From positions 28,388,289 through 28,452,288 of the forward strand of contig NC_068972.1 in NCBI RefSeq assembly GCF_016808095.1: a DNA stretch of 64,000 bases. Direction: 5' to 3'. Source of the DNA: Vigna angularis. Lineage: Eukaryota; Streptophyta; Magnoliopsida; Fabales; Fabaceae. Positions 45,656 to 55,298 of the stretch are shown here, piece by piece. The notes under the pieces were generated by a model. The model worked only from the letters and a program-made list of their open reading frames with translations. It ran no database searches and was not told the origin of the DNA. A program made the translations under genes and the position numbers. Numbering within the stretch: the stretch's first letter is position 1; the number at the start of each line of letters is the position of its first letter.

Positions 45656-46074
45656 GTAAGTAAAATGCATTTTATTCATTCTAGGGTTCTTGAATTTGAA
45701 TGTGATTGTCAAAGCATGCATATTTAGGGGTTTTGATTTCTATGCATGATTTGATGATATATTTGATGTTTGAACCGATTAAATTGCATTATTATGAACT
45801 GGAAAACTGAAAATTGCATTTGGGTGGAGTTAGGTCAGCTTTAAAACAGGTTTTTCAAAAATCTGCAGAGTTACCGCTGAGGGGTAAACTGCCGCTGAGC
45901 GGCACTCTGCCAGATTTGGTTTTTATGAAATTTTGCGAGTTGGAATTTGGTACTGGTGGCGCTGAGGGGAAATTCTGGCCCTCAGCGGTGGTTTAGCTTC
46001 GAAAGGAGTTGTGTTCTGTGTTTCACTAATGATTAACATCATGTTCTGTGGTTTTGTTTGTGTTTTGAATGTAG
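45656..46074 (+). other. Predicted leader intron of ORF3 (A1)
   Basis: Donor AA|GTAAGTAA at 45656 and acceptor TTTTGAATGTAG|G ending at 46074 bracket 419 bp just before the ORF3 ATG (46077). Relatives at 50338 and 2223 also have a pyrimidine-rich tract ending in CAG immediately before the ATG. Confidence 0.6.
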
Positions 46075-46076
46075 GT

Positions 46077-46593
46077 ATGGCATCTTCATCAGGAAAAAGA
46101 TTGAAAACCATGGCAACCAAGAGAAAGGAAAAGGAACCAGAGCAACCCCATTCTGGCAGGTTCCTCTCTAGGAAACATGAGAAGCACTTTAGGGTGGTTC
46201 AGGACAGGAGACTTCTGATGGAGAGAAAGGTTGGAATGATACCTAACTTTGCTCCTCAATTTGGAGAGTAAGTGTTAGGGAATGATTGGGGAAAGCTAGC
46301 CACTTATCCTGCACCTGCCAACATAGCTGTGGTGAAGGAATTTTACACCAATGCAAAGAAGATTGGTGATTATCCAGCTGAGAATTATTTGGGCTATGTC
46401 AGAGGCCATGCTATCAGGTATGATCCTGATTCGATCAACAACTTCCTGGATACTGTGTGGGCTGGTGAGCAATGTCAGTTTGCTCTTTGCATGGAGGAAG
46501 GTGCTGATTTTGAGGATGTGGAGAGAGTGTTGTGTATACCTGGAGGACACTTCCAAAGGAATAGATCTGGCTCAGTGGTTAACATTAGGATGA
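46077..46593 (+). pseudogene. ORF3 of A1, first part (interrupted by A2)
   Basis: Start ATG 46077, MASSSGKRLKTMATKRKEKEP. A TAA at 46269-46271 breaks the frame after about 64 codons; it continues in phase with WGKLATYPAPANIAVVKEF, YLGYVRGHAIRYDPDSIN and CQFALCMEEGADFEDVERVL, features of the 'putative plant transposon protein' domain (Transposase_32-like). At 46594 A2 is inserted. No signal peptide or transmembrane segment is visible, so it is not a typical envelope. The role is unknown; its place downstream of protease is that of env-like ORFs. Confidence 0.75.
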
Positions 46594-48204
46594 TGATAAC
46601 AGTTGAAAAACTGTTATTTTCATGCTTAAAATTGATACTAAAAGCAACCTTTAGACTTAGAAACTAGCTTGAAATCATGCCTTTTATCTTTATTTTCAGA
46701 AATAAGAGAGCTGGACAGGTTTATGCTTGATTTGAGTGTTTTTGTGCAGGTTTTAAGGTGAATTTAGTGAAAAGAGTGAAGAAGGAGAGAAGTGACATTA
46801 GAAAAGACAAGAAAGAGTGCAAAAAGAGAAGTCGAAGGCACCGCTCAGCGGTAATTTACCGCTGAGCGGCACTCAAGGAGTCACGTTGGTACTGCTGAGG
46901 GGCAAAATGGCCGCTGAGGGGAAGAAAGAAGAATTGAAATACCGAATGATTGGAGTGCTGAAAAGTCAACCAGAAACCAGAAAAGTCAACCAGTCAACCA
47001 GAAAAGTCAACCAGTCAACCAGAAAAGTCAACCAGTCAACCAGAAAAGTCAACCAGTCAACCAGAATGCTGAAAAACCAACCAGAACGCAGAAAACGTGT
47101 GACCGAGTGGCGCTGAGCGGAAAATACCGCTGAGCGGCACTTTTCGGGTGCCGAAATCACCGCTGAGGGGCAAAACAGCAGTTGGGGGGCAAAATGGATC
47201 AACCGCTAGTACCGCTCAGCGGTAAAATACCGCTGAGCGCCATTCTAAGTGGGCTTGGACCGGTTTTCTTTTGTTTTTATGGGCTTGGACTTGTTTTATG
47301 TTATTTTTATGCCCTATTTAAGGACTTGCACGTCCTAGGGTTAGACATCTTTGGCAGAAACGAGGCAAACACTCTCTCTTCCACCCCTTTGAAGGAGGAT
47401 CTTGGATGCTCAGGCTACCTCTTCACCTTTTTAGGGTTTATTCTTTCATTCTTTCATTGTTCATCTAGGTTCACCATGAATATGGTGAACTAAACCTTGT
47501 ATGTTTGTTGGGGAATCAATGTAATCTCTTGAAGCTCTCATATATGGAATTTATGCTTGCATCTTAATCTAAGACTTATGCTTTCTTTCATCATTAGTTA
47601 GGGTTTTTCCTCTTTGCTTAATGCTTGCATTGTTTAACTCATTCTATTGCATGATTATTGGTTTTGTCGATACGGACACGTACGGGGAAGTCTAGATCCG
47701 GGGAATTTCTCCCAATATTATACTGACAATATTATATTGGTTGTCGTTAAGCTCCTGCACTCATGAACTAATCATTAGGAATGCTAGGAATTGTATGAAC
47801 TATTTGATTAGGGAGAAGCCATCTAGAATGGTACTTTAGAGAGTGGCATTAACAATGATGATTTGAATGTTGAATTCCTAAAATGTATGAGAGTGGATGA
47901 GATGAAATTGACCCCCAACAACATATTCATTCATATAATCCATTGAAAGTGTTTATCTTTTGTCTTTGCCATTGATCAATTCATGCATACATGTTTAGTT
48001 TTCGTTTTGCATAATATAATCCAATTATTTCGTTTGTAAGTCTTAGCTAATCAACAAACCACACAACTAAACTAGGCCGTGAGTCCTTTGGGAAGAACGA
48101 TACTTGGTCTTACCAAGTTTATTACTTGAACGATTCGGTCATACTTGCCGATTGTGAAACAAGTTTGTGACATCATAATTTGGTGCTTACAAATTTGTCC
48201 ATCA
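46594..48204 (+). repeat. 5' LTR of A2
   Basis: Family A LTR, longer than A1's. It combines CCGCTGAGCGG palindromes (46840-46923, 47109-47240) with a GTCAACCAG array (46963-47064, nine GTCAAC copies), then a TATTTAAG box at 47315-47322. The long frames on both strands here (46817-47116, 46966-47202) are repeats, not genes. Confidence 0.95.
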
Positions 48205-48210
48205 AGTTTT

Positions 48211-48228
48211 TGGCGCCGTTGCCGGGGA
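48211..48228 (+). promoter_or_regulatory. Primer binding site 1 of A2
   Basis: Exact TGGCGCCGTTGCCGGGGA, six bases after the LTR. Confidence 0.88.
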
Positions 48229-48285
48229 TTTGGGGATTGAACCCGAGTCCTAGCAACGGCTAATAAGTTTTTACCATCAAGTTTT

Positions 48286-48303
48286 TGGCGCCGTTGCCGG
48301 GGA
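48286..48303 (+). promoter_or_regulatory. Primer binding site 2 of A2 (duplicate)
   Basis: A second exact copy 75 bp downstream, again preceded by 'catcaagttt', the sequence normally at the LTR/primer-site border. Confidence 0.9.
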
Positions 48304-48717
48304 CTCGTGGTTTAACTGGTTAATTTGTGTGATTATTGATTATCTTTGACTTTTTGAATTTCTGTTTTTATTTTTTTTTGTTTTTATTTTATTTTATTTA
48401 TATTATTTTATTTTATTTGATTAGGTTAGATTTTATTTTATTTTATTTTTTAGATTAGGTTAGATTTTATTTTATTTTATTTTATCTTTTAGATTAGGTT
48501 AGATCTTATTTTATTTTATTTGATTAGGTTAGATTTTATTTTATTTTATTTTATTTTATCTTTTAGATTAGGTTAGATTTTATTTTATTCTATTTTTTTA
48601 GATTAGGTTTTATTTGATTCTATCTTTTAAATCTTTTTATCTTCTGAATATATATCTTCTTCTATATCTTTTGTGCTAACAAATATTTCCTAGAGTTTTG
48701 TGCCTAATGTCTGCAGA
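48304..48717 (+). other. A2 leader, T-rich low complexity
   Basis: Several imperfect copies of a unit made of (TTTTA)n plus 'agattaggttagat' (48410-48610), longer than the same leader of A1, ending in an acceptor-like CTGCAG just before the ATG at 48718. Confidence 0.8.
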
Positions 48718-49539
48718 ATGCAATTTGGTCAAGAATTTAACTATATGGGCACTCAATTCTACCAAAGTAATCTCAACCAATGGTGGGAACCTCACTCAAG
48801 CATGGATCAAAGCCAATTTTGGCAAGCTGCCGGACAATTTGAGAACCAACCACAACAACAATGGCAGCAACAACCCTTTTTATCAGGAAGTTTGGATAGG
48901 TTGGAGGACACCCTTCAACGATTTTTGAAAAATTCCGACTCTACTCAGAAAAGCATTGAAGAATCATGTAAAAGGATGGAGATGCACTTTCGTTACATTA
49001 ATCAGAGATTGGATGATGAGGTTAATACTGAAGTTAACCTTAAGGAGGAAGGGCAAACCAATGTCACTGAAAGTGACAAGATTCTTGATGAGAAAAGAAT
49101 AGAGGGAGATGCGGGAAAGATAGAGAGAAAAGAGAAAGAAGAGTTGAGTGAGATAAATAAAGATGAAGAAAAAGAGAACGAAGTGGTTGAGAGAGAAGAG
49201 AGAAAGAAGATTTGTGTGAAAATAAAGAAGTTGAAAAGAAAAAGAAAAGGGAAGAAAAAAATAAAAGAAAAGAAAAAGAGAAAATTGAGGGAGAGAAAAA
49301 GGAAGAAAAAGAAGATGAGAGGAAAGAAGAAGAAATCATATGAAAAATCACATCCTCATCTAAAGAAGAATCATAGGAAGGAAAAGAAGTTCAAGTGCTT
49401 TATGGAAATCTTCAAGAAATTGGAGATTAAAGTTCCTATGATTGAGACACTGCAACAGGTTCCTGGTTTGATCAAATTTCTGAAGAAGTTCAGTAGAAAG
49501 AAGAAAAAGAAGAAGGAACTCGAGTTTGGGTCAAGCTAA
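48718..49539 (+). CDS. A2 truncated gag tail/pre-protease protein
   Basis: The ATG at 48718 (MQFGQEFNYMGTQFYQ) follows the acceptor-like CAG; the frame is open slightly further upstream. It corresponds to the C-terminal Q/W-rich part of A1 gag (NQWWEPHSSMDQSQFWQ; LDRLEDTLQRFL) fused to the pre-protease linker. A very Lys/Glu-rich stretch (about residues 115-225) follows, ending ETLQQVPGLIKFLKKFSRKKK. The gag capsid domain, zinc knuckle and protease catalytic site are all gone. About 273 residues. Whether it is translated is unknown; the open frame despite repeat-rich sequence is notable. Confidence 0.65.
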   Translation: MQFGQEFNYMGTQFYQSNLNQWWEPHSSMDQSQFWQAAGQFENQPQQQWQQQPFLSGSLDRLEDTLQRFLKNSDSTQKSIEESCKRMEMHFRYINQRLDDEVNTEVNLKEEGQTNVTESDKILDEKRIEGDAGKIERKEKEELSEINKDEEKENEVVEREERKKICVKIKKLKRKRKGKKKIKEKKKRKLRERKRKKKKMRGKKKKSYEKSHPHLKKNHRKEKKFKCFMEIFKKLEIKVPMIETLQQVPGLIKFLKKFSRKKKKKKELEFGSS

Positions 49540-49575
49540 TGACGTTAAAAGAGCGCTTGCTGGGAGGCAACCCAG
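49528..49575 (+). other. Conserved 48-bp motif, copy 1 (A2)
   Basis: Same motif as 44883-44930; here it overlaps the end of the truncated frame. Confidence 0.85.
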
Positions 49576-49655
49576 TGATTTAAGAACTTTTGATTTTATT
49601 TTGGTTTTGTAATTTTTAAGTTGTGGACTTTATTTTGTAACTAGTTTGTTGGAGA

Positions 49656-49795
49656 TAGCATCTACTGAAGGATGCTAGGTGGTTAAGTATCTACTGAGGG
49701 ATACTATGTTGTAACACCTACTGATGGGTGTTGGTAAGAAATTTTGCACCTACTGATGGGTGCTGGTAAGTTTGAAACACCTACTGATGGGTGTT
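49656..49795 (+). repeat. Hairpin array, 5 units (A2)
   Basis: Same five stems as A1, at 49656-49677, 49686-49705 (loop TACTGAGG), 49713-49732, 49746-49763 and 49776-49795. All stems are intact. Confidence 0.93.
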
Positions 49796-49805
49796 GGTGG
49801 ATTTT

Positions 49806-49853
49806 GGGTCAGGCTCGTGACGTTAAACAAGCGCTACCTGGGAGGCAACCCAG
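49806..49853 (+). other. Conserved 48-bp motif, copy 2 (A2)
   Basis: Same layout as 45161-45208; keeps the AGCGCT core that copy 2 of A1 has lost (AGCGTT). Confidence 0.85.
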
Positions 49854-49984
49854 TTGATTGTTTGTTTTTGTTTGTTTTTAGTTAGGATTTGCATAAGCAT
49901 TTTTAACATTGAATTGCAGGGAACCTATGAGGGACATGTAGGGAAGGCACGTAGGTCAAGAAAAGAAGGAGAGGAGCACTTCAC

Positions 49985-50240
49985 GAAAGTGCCGCTGAGC
50001 GGCAATTACCGCTGAGCGGTACTATCGCAGATGGGCTTAAGTTCCCCTTAGCGGGACCCGAGCCCATTAGGGTATTGTTATACCCCAAGCTGCGTTTTAG
50101 GGTTTATTTTCTGGCTTCTCTCTGCACAAACACTTCCACACATCTTCTCCTAGGTTTTCCACATCTTTTCACTCTTACCTCTTAAGAAAAAAATCTCTTC
50201 CACTCACTTGCTCACTAGTTTTCCATCTAAGTTTGGGGTT
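49985..50240 (+). promoter_or_regulatory. Internal U3-like promoter module (A2)
   Basis: Parallel to 45345-45600: CCGCTGAGCGG twice (49991-50019), 'gggtattgttatacccc' TATA-like segment (50070-50086), 'agggtttattt', 'aaacacttccacac', and AAGTTTGGGGTTG at 50229-50241. Confidence 0.5.
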
Positions 50241-50337
50241 GGGAGAGAGCATCATTGAAGGGGCTGATTTCTTCATTGTGGTTTACTAATGCTTAACAAT
50301 GTATCTTTTGGTTTTGTGAATTATGTTTGATGCAGGG

Positions 50338-50433
50338 ATGGCCTCCTCATCGGGCAAAAAGAATCAAGACTAGAAGATCCAAGAAGAGGAAGATACAGAG
50401 GACAGCTCAGACTGATGAGGAGCTGAGATAGCA
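50338..50433 (+). pseudogene. Collapsed ORF3 of A2
   Basis: An ATG right after 'tgatgcagg' begins MASSSGK and within about 15 codons joins the very end of ORF3 (the acidic tail sequence 'gaagaggaagatacagagga', also at 53998). Some 350 codons were removed; the intron donor seen in A1 is also missing. Confidence 0.75.
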
Positions 50434-50452
50434 TTTACTGATGAATGCTATC
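50427..50452 (+). other. Long hairpin after ORF3 (A2)
   Basis: Perfect 9-bp stem GATAGCATT/AATGCTATC around loop TACTGATG, the same loop as the arrays. Identical at 54043-54068 in A1. Confidence 0.92.
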
Positions 50453-51696
50453 AAATGATTATGCTTTTGTGGTTTAAGTTTTCTGAACTCATTTGTTTTT
50501 GTTTTTAGATTAGGGTTTGATGTACTCTATTGAACACCTGGTTTGTTGTGATGGTTTGCTATTAACTGTGATTGTGTGATAAGTACTACTTGATGATGCT
50601 TAGTGATTGATTGATGTTGAGATAGATGTGCACATTAAAATGCTTATACAGGTGATTCACAAGCTTTGTGAACAAATGCATGAAATTATGATTGTGGTTG
50701 TGAGATTAAGCAGGATGTGTATGTCAAATGTGAATGAGCTTATATGTGAGGTTTTGAGCTCCAGAGTTTTTGGTATAATTGAATGCTACTACTTTGAAAG
50801 CATGAATGATTTTGCCCAGGTTTTCTATGATTGAATCAATTGCTTGTTTTGCATCATGTGATCAAGGCCATTTGTTGGAACCTTTCTTATTGGCCAAATT
50901 CATAAAGTTAGCCTACCAAAAGAGAACACGTTGTGTTCTATCCTTTGAACCCTTAGCCCTGAACATACACTGAAACCTTTGATTGAAAAATCTTTACCTT
51001 GAGTTAAGTAGAAGATCTTGTGTGGTATTGGTAAATGTTCAAGTTTGGGGTTGTTGGGAAAACATGAAAAGCATTGAGCTAAGAGCTAAAAAGTAAGAAT
51101 ATGCAAAGAGAAAAGAAAAGAAAAGAAAAGAAAAGAAAAGAAAAAGCGAAGCTTAATGCAAATGCAAAGGCAAGTTGGGAAAAATAAGAATAATTGTGTT
51201 GTTATGATTCTCTTGACTCAAGGATTTTGTGATCCAGAAAAACCAATTTTCTTGTTAGCCCAGCCACATTATAAGCCAGTGAAAAGTCCTTTTCATGATG
51301 CATGCTTGTGATTGTTTTGATTGTGGTAAAATGAAAGGCAAAGTTGATTCATGTGACATGGTGATAGTGGAGTGAATGAGCGAAACACTATACCTCTTAT
51401 ACACTTGTGTGTTGAGTGAAACACTTTACCTAGTGAGGAAATATTCCATAAGCACATGAACATCCATGCTTAATTGATTGATCATTTATGAAAAATAGCA
51501 TTTGTTGGAATTTAAATGACTTTGTGAACACTAAAGCATGTGCACATCTTGATTGAATCTTGGTCATAAATTTGAGTGAAGCTGTTACTTATCTTGAGAA
51601 AAGGATTTTGAATGAGTGAACCATCATATGAATTGGTTGGAGATGGAGTTACATTTTGTTTGCTTGAGGACAAGCAAAGTTCTAAGTTTGGGGTTG
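50453..51696 (+). other. 3' non-coding region and polypurine tract of A2
   Basis: No gene. It holds an internal AAGTTTGGGGTTG (51041-51053), a perfect (AAAAG)n run (51110-51145), an inverted repeat TTGCTTG-AGGA-CAAGCAA (51661-51678) and the terminal AAGTTTGGGGTTG (51684-51696) touching the 3' LTR. The 75-codon frame at 50607 is also open at 54223 but has no recognised similarity. Confidence 0.8.
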
Positions 51697-53307
51697 TGAT
51701 AACAGTTGAAAAACTGTTATTTTCATGCTTAAAATTGATACTAAAAGCAACCTTTAGACTTAGAAACTAGCTTGAAATCATGCCTTTTATCTTTATTTTC
51801 AGAAATAAGAGAGCTGGACAGGTTTATGCTTGATTTGAGTGTTTTTGTGCAGGTTTTAAGGTGAATTTAGTGAAAAGAGTGAAGAAGGAGAGAAGTGACA
51901 TTAGAAAAGACAAGAAAGAGTGCAAAAAGAGAAGTCGAAGGCACCGCTCAGCGGTAATTTACCGCTGAGCGGCACTCAAGGAGTCACGTTGGTACCGCTG
52001 AGGGGCAAAATGGCCGCTGAGGGGAAGAAAGAAGAATTGAAATACCGAATGATTGGAGTGCTGAAAAGTCAACCAGAAACCAGAAAAGTCAACCAGTCAA
52101 CCAGAAAAGTCAACCAGTCAACCAGAAAAGTCAACCAGTCAACCAGAAAAGTCAACCAGTCAACCAGAATGCTGAAAAACCAACCAGAACGCAGAAAACG
52201 TGTGACCGAGTGGCGCTGAGCGGAAAATACCGCTGAGCGGCACTTTTCGGGTGCCGAAATCACCGCTGAGGGGCAAAACAGCAGTTGGGGGGCAAAATGG
52301 ATCAACCGCTAGTACCGCTCAGCGGTAAAATACCGCTGAGCGCCATTCTAAGTGGGCTTGGACCGGTTTTCTTTTGTTTTTATGGGCTTGGACTTGTTTT
52401 ATGTTATTTTTATGCCCTATTTAAGGACTTGCACGTCCTAGGGTTAGACATCTTTGGCAGAAACGAGGCAAACACTCTCTCTTCCACCCCTTTGAAGGAG
52501 GATCTTGGATGCTCAGGCTACCTCTTCACCTTTTTAGGGTTTATTCTTTCATTCTTTCATTGTTCATCTAGGTTCACCATGAATATGGTGAACTAAACCT
52601 TGTATGTTTGTTGGGGAATCAATGTAATCTCTTGAAGCTCTCATATATGGAATTTATGCTTGCATCTTAATCTAAGACTTATGCTTTCTTTCATCATTAG
52701 TTAGGGTTTTTCCTCTTTGCTTAATGCTTGCATTGTTTAACTCATTCTATTGCATGATTATTGGTTTTGTCGATACGGACACGTACGGGGAAGTCTAGAT
52801 CCGGGGAATTTCTCCCAATATTATACTGACAATATTATATTGGTTGTCGTTAAGCTCCTGCACTCATGAACTAATCATTAGGAATGCTAGGAATTGTATG
52901 AACTATTTGATTAGGGAGAAGCCATCTAGAATGGTACTTTAGAGAGTGGCATTAACAATGATGATTTGAATGTTGAATTCCTAAAATGTATGAGAGTGGA
53001 TGAGATGAAATTGACCCCCAACAACATATTCATTCATATAATCCATTGAAAGTGTTTATCTTTTGTCTTTGCCATTGATCAATTCATGCATACATGTTTA
53101 GTTTTCGTCTTGCATAATATAATCCAATTATTTCGTTTGTAAGTCTTAGCTAATCAACAAACCACACAACTAAACTAGGCCGTGAGTCCTTTGGGAAGAA
53201 CGATACTTGGTCTTACCAAGTTTATTACTTGAACGATTCGGTCATACTTGCCGATTGTGAAACAAGTTTGTGACATCATAATTTGGTGCTTACAAATTTG
53301 TCCATCA
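51697..53307 (+). repeat. 3' LTR of A2
   Basis: 1611 bp, near-identical pair of 46594-48204, including the same GTCAACCAG array length. Confidence 0.95.
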
Positions 53308-54031
53308 GAGGACAGATTTGACTCCTCTTGCAAAATATTGGATGGCATTTTCTCATGCCAACATTCAGCCATGTTCACATGTGTCAGATATTACTCTCAG
53401 CAGGGCACTATTCATCTACTGTGCTATAAGAAATTTGAATGTTAATATTGGGCAGGTGATAGCTGATGAAATTAGTGTATGTGCGAACACCTCAAACAAC
53501 AAAGCACCACTAGGACATCCTTCTTTGATCACTCACCTCTGCAAGCTAGCTGGGGTGGACACTTCTGTTCCACCATTTGAGAGGCCAAGAAAAGCTATTG
53601 ATGAGGCTTATTATAGACAGTACTGTGGAGGTGAGGATGTAGCTCAGCCAGTTCCACCACGCCGTGCTCGTAGAGAGAGAGGGCCAGCACAGAGCCAGAC
53701 ATCTGCTGATACACATGAAGCAGAACCATTCCAGATGAGGGACATGTATATGTCTCTTATAGGTGCTCAGTTGCAGTCTATTCACAGAGGGCAGGTGGCT
53801 ACTGCTGAGATGATAGTGGGGATGTATGATACACCTCCAGCCCACAGGTGGACTATGAATGAATTCCATAATGTAGTAGCTTGGCCAGAAGAACCAGTAC
53901 ATGGAGGAGGAGCTGGAGCAGCTGAAGCTTCAGCAAGAGATATGAAAGAAGATGAAGCTGAGGAGGAGGATGCATTTGATGATGATGAAGATGAGGAGGA
54001 AGAGGAAGATACAGAGGACAGCTCAGACTGA
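53308..54031 (+). pseudogene. ORF3 of A1, second part
   Basis: Resumes the domain interrupted at 46593: TPLAKYWMAFSHANIQPCSHV, RALFIYCAIRNLNVNIGQVI, KAPLGHPSLITHLCKLAGV, then an Arg-rich linker (PPRRARRERGPA), a helical segment (MRDMYMSLIGAQLQ) and a long acidic tail (EEEDAFDDDEDEEEEEDTEDSSD) ending at TGA 54029-54031. The ILIG-type middle and acidic tail match the copy at 1049-2223. Strong charge asymmetry (basic N-terminus, acidic C-terminus) suggests a nucleic-acid or protein-binding role, which is inference. Confidence 0.75.
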
Positions 54032-54042
54032 TGAGGAGCTGA

Positions 54043-54068
54043 GATAGCATTTACTGATGAATGCTATC
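54043..54068 (+). other. Long hairpin after ORF3 (A1)
   Basis: 9-bp stem GATAGCATT/AATGCTATC with loop TACTGATG, 12 bases after the ORF3 stop. Confidence 0.92.
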
Positions 54069-55298
54069 ATATGATTATGCTTTTGCGGTTTAAGTTTTCT
54101 AAACTTATTTGTTTTTGTTTTTAGATTAGGGTTTGATGTACTCTATTGAAAACCTGGTTTGTTATGATGGTTTGCTATTAACTGTGATTGTGTGATAAGT
54201 ACTGCTTGATGATGCTTATTGATTGATTGATGTTGAGATAGATGTGCACATTAAAATGCTTATACAGGTGGTTCACAAGCTTTGTGAACAAATGCATGAT
54301 ATCATGATTGTGATTGTGAGATTAAGCAGGATGTGTATGTCAAATGTGAATGAGCTTATATGTGAGGTTTTGAGCTCCAGAGTTTTTGGTATGATTGAAT
54401 GCTATTACTTTGAAAGCATGAATGATTTTGCCCAGGTTTTCTATGATTGAATCAATTGCTTGTTTTGCATCATGTGATCAAGGCCATTTGTTGGAACCCT
54501 TTTATTGGCCCAATTCATAAAGTTAGCCTACTAAAAGAGAACACGTTGTGTTCTATCCTTTGAACCCTTAGCCTTGAACATACACTGAAAACCTTTGATT
54601 GAAAATCTTTACCTTGAGTTAAGTAGAGGATCTTGTATGGTATTGTTAAATGTTCAAGTTTGGGGTTGTTGGGAAAACATGAAAAGAAAAGCATTGAGCT
54701 AAGAGCTAAAAAGTAAGAATATGCAAGGAGAAAAGAAAAAGAAGTAAAGCTCAATGCAAATGCAAAGGCAAAAGAAAGTTGGGAATGAATAAGATGATTG
54801 TGTTATTATGATTCTCTTAACTCAAGGATTTTGTGATCCAGAAAAACCAATTTTCTTGTTAGCCCAGCCACATTATAAGCCATTGAAAAGTCCTTGTGAT
54901 GATGCATGCTTGTGAATGTTTTTGATTGTGGTAAAATGAAAGGCAAAGTTGATTCATGTGACATTGTGATAGTAGATTGAATGAGTGATTACCTCTTATA
55001 CACTTGCGTGTTGAGTGAAACACTTTACCTAGTGAGGAAATATTCCATAAGCACATGAACATCCATGCTTAATTGATTGATCATTCATGAAAAATAGCAT
55101 TTGTTGGAATTTAAATGACTTTGTGAACACTAAAGCATGTGCACATCTTGATTGAACTCTTAGTCATAAGTTTGAGTGAAGTTGTCATTTATCTAGAAAA
55201 AGAGGATTTTTGAATGAGTGAGCCATCATATGAATTGGTTGGAGATTGAGTTACATTTTGTTTGCTTGAGGACAAACAAAGTTCTAAGTTTGGGGTTG
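54069..55298 (+). other. 3' non-coding region and polypurine tract of A1
   Basis: Closely parallels 50453-51696. Internal AAGTTTGGGGTTG at 54656-54668, terminal one at 55286-55298 next to the LTR. The terminal inverted repeat here has one mutation (CAAACAA). Confidence 0.8.

Larger units (their letters stand above)
46594..53307 (+). mobile_element. Element A2: young non-autonomous derivative nested in A1 ORF3
   Basis: LTRs 46594-48204 and 51697-53307 are both 1611 bp and nearly identical (I noticed two substitutions, near 46894 and 48007), the youngest pair in the window. Flanks are GATGA (46589-46593) and GAGGA (53308-53312). The internal 3.5 kb keeps primer site, a truncated gag-pro frame, paired motifs, hairpin array and promoter-like module, and a collapsed ORF3. 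No protease active site, RT or integrase. Confidence 0.95.

Noticed and set aside
45656..46074. Considered as a simple spacer and not an intron
   Set aside because: The good donor and acceptor and the acceptor-like tracts at the ATG in two relatives favour an intron, but without RNA evidence it is kept only as a prediction.
46817..47202. Overlapping open frames on both strands in the A2 LTRs (also 51920-52305)
   Set aside because: They arise from repeat units whose length is a multiple of three (GTCAACCAG array, CCGCTGAGCGG units); they lie across the LTR promoter and have no conserved protein character.
49064..49351. Ser/Phe-rich frame on the minus strand
   Set aside because: It is the reverse shadow of the Lys/Glu-rich (purine-rich) frame of A2.
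50607..50834. 75-codon frame repeated at 54223-54450
   Set aside because: Both copies stay open, but elements B and C and the fragment at 63641 do not keep the frame, so it is probably chance within a conserved non-coding region.
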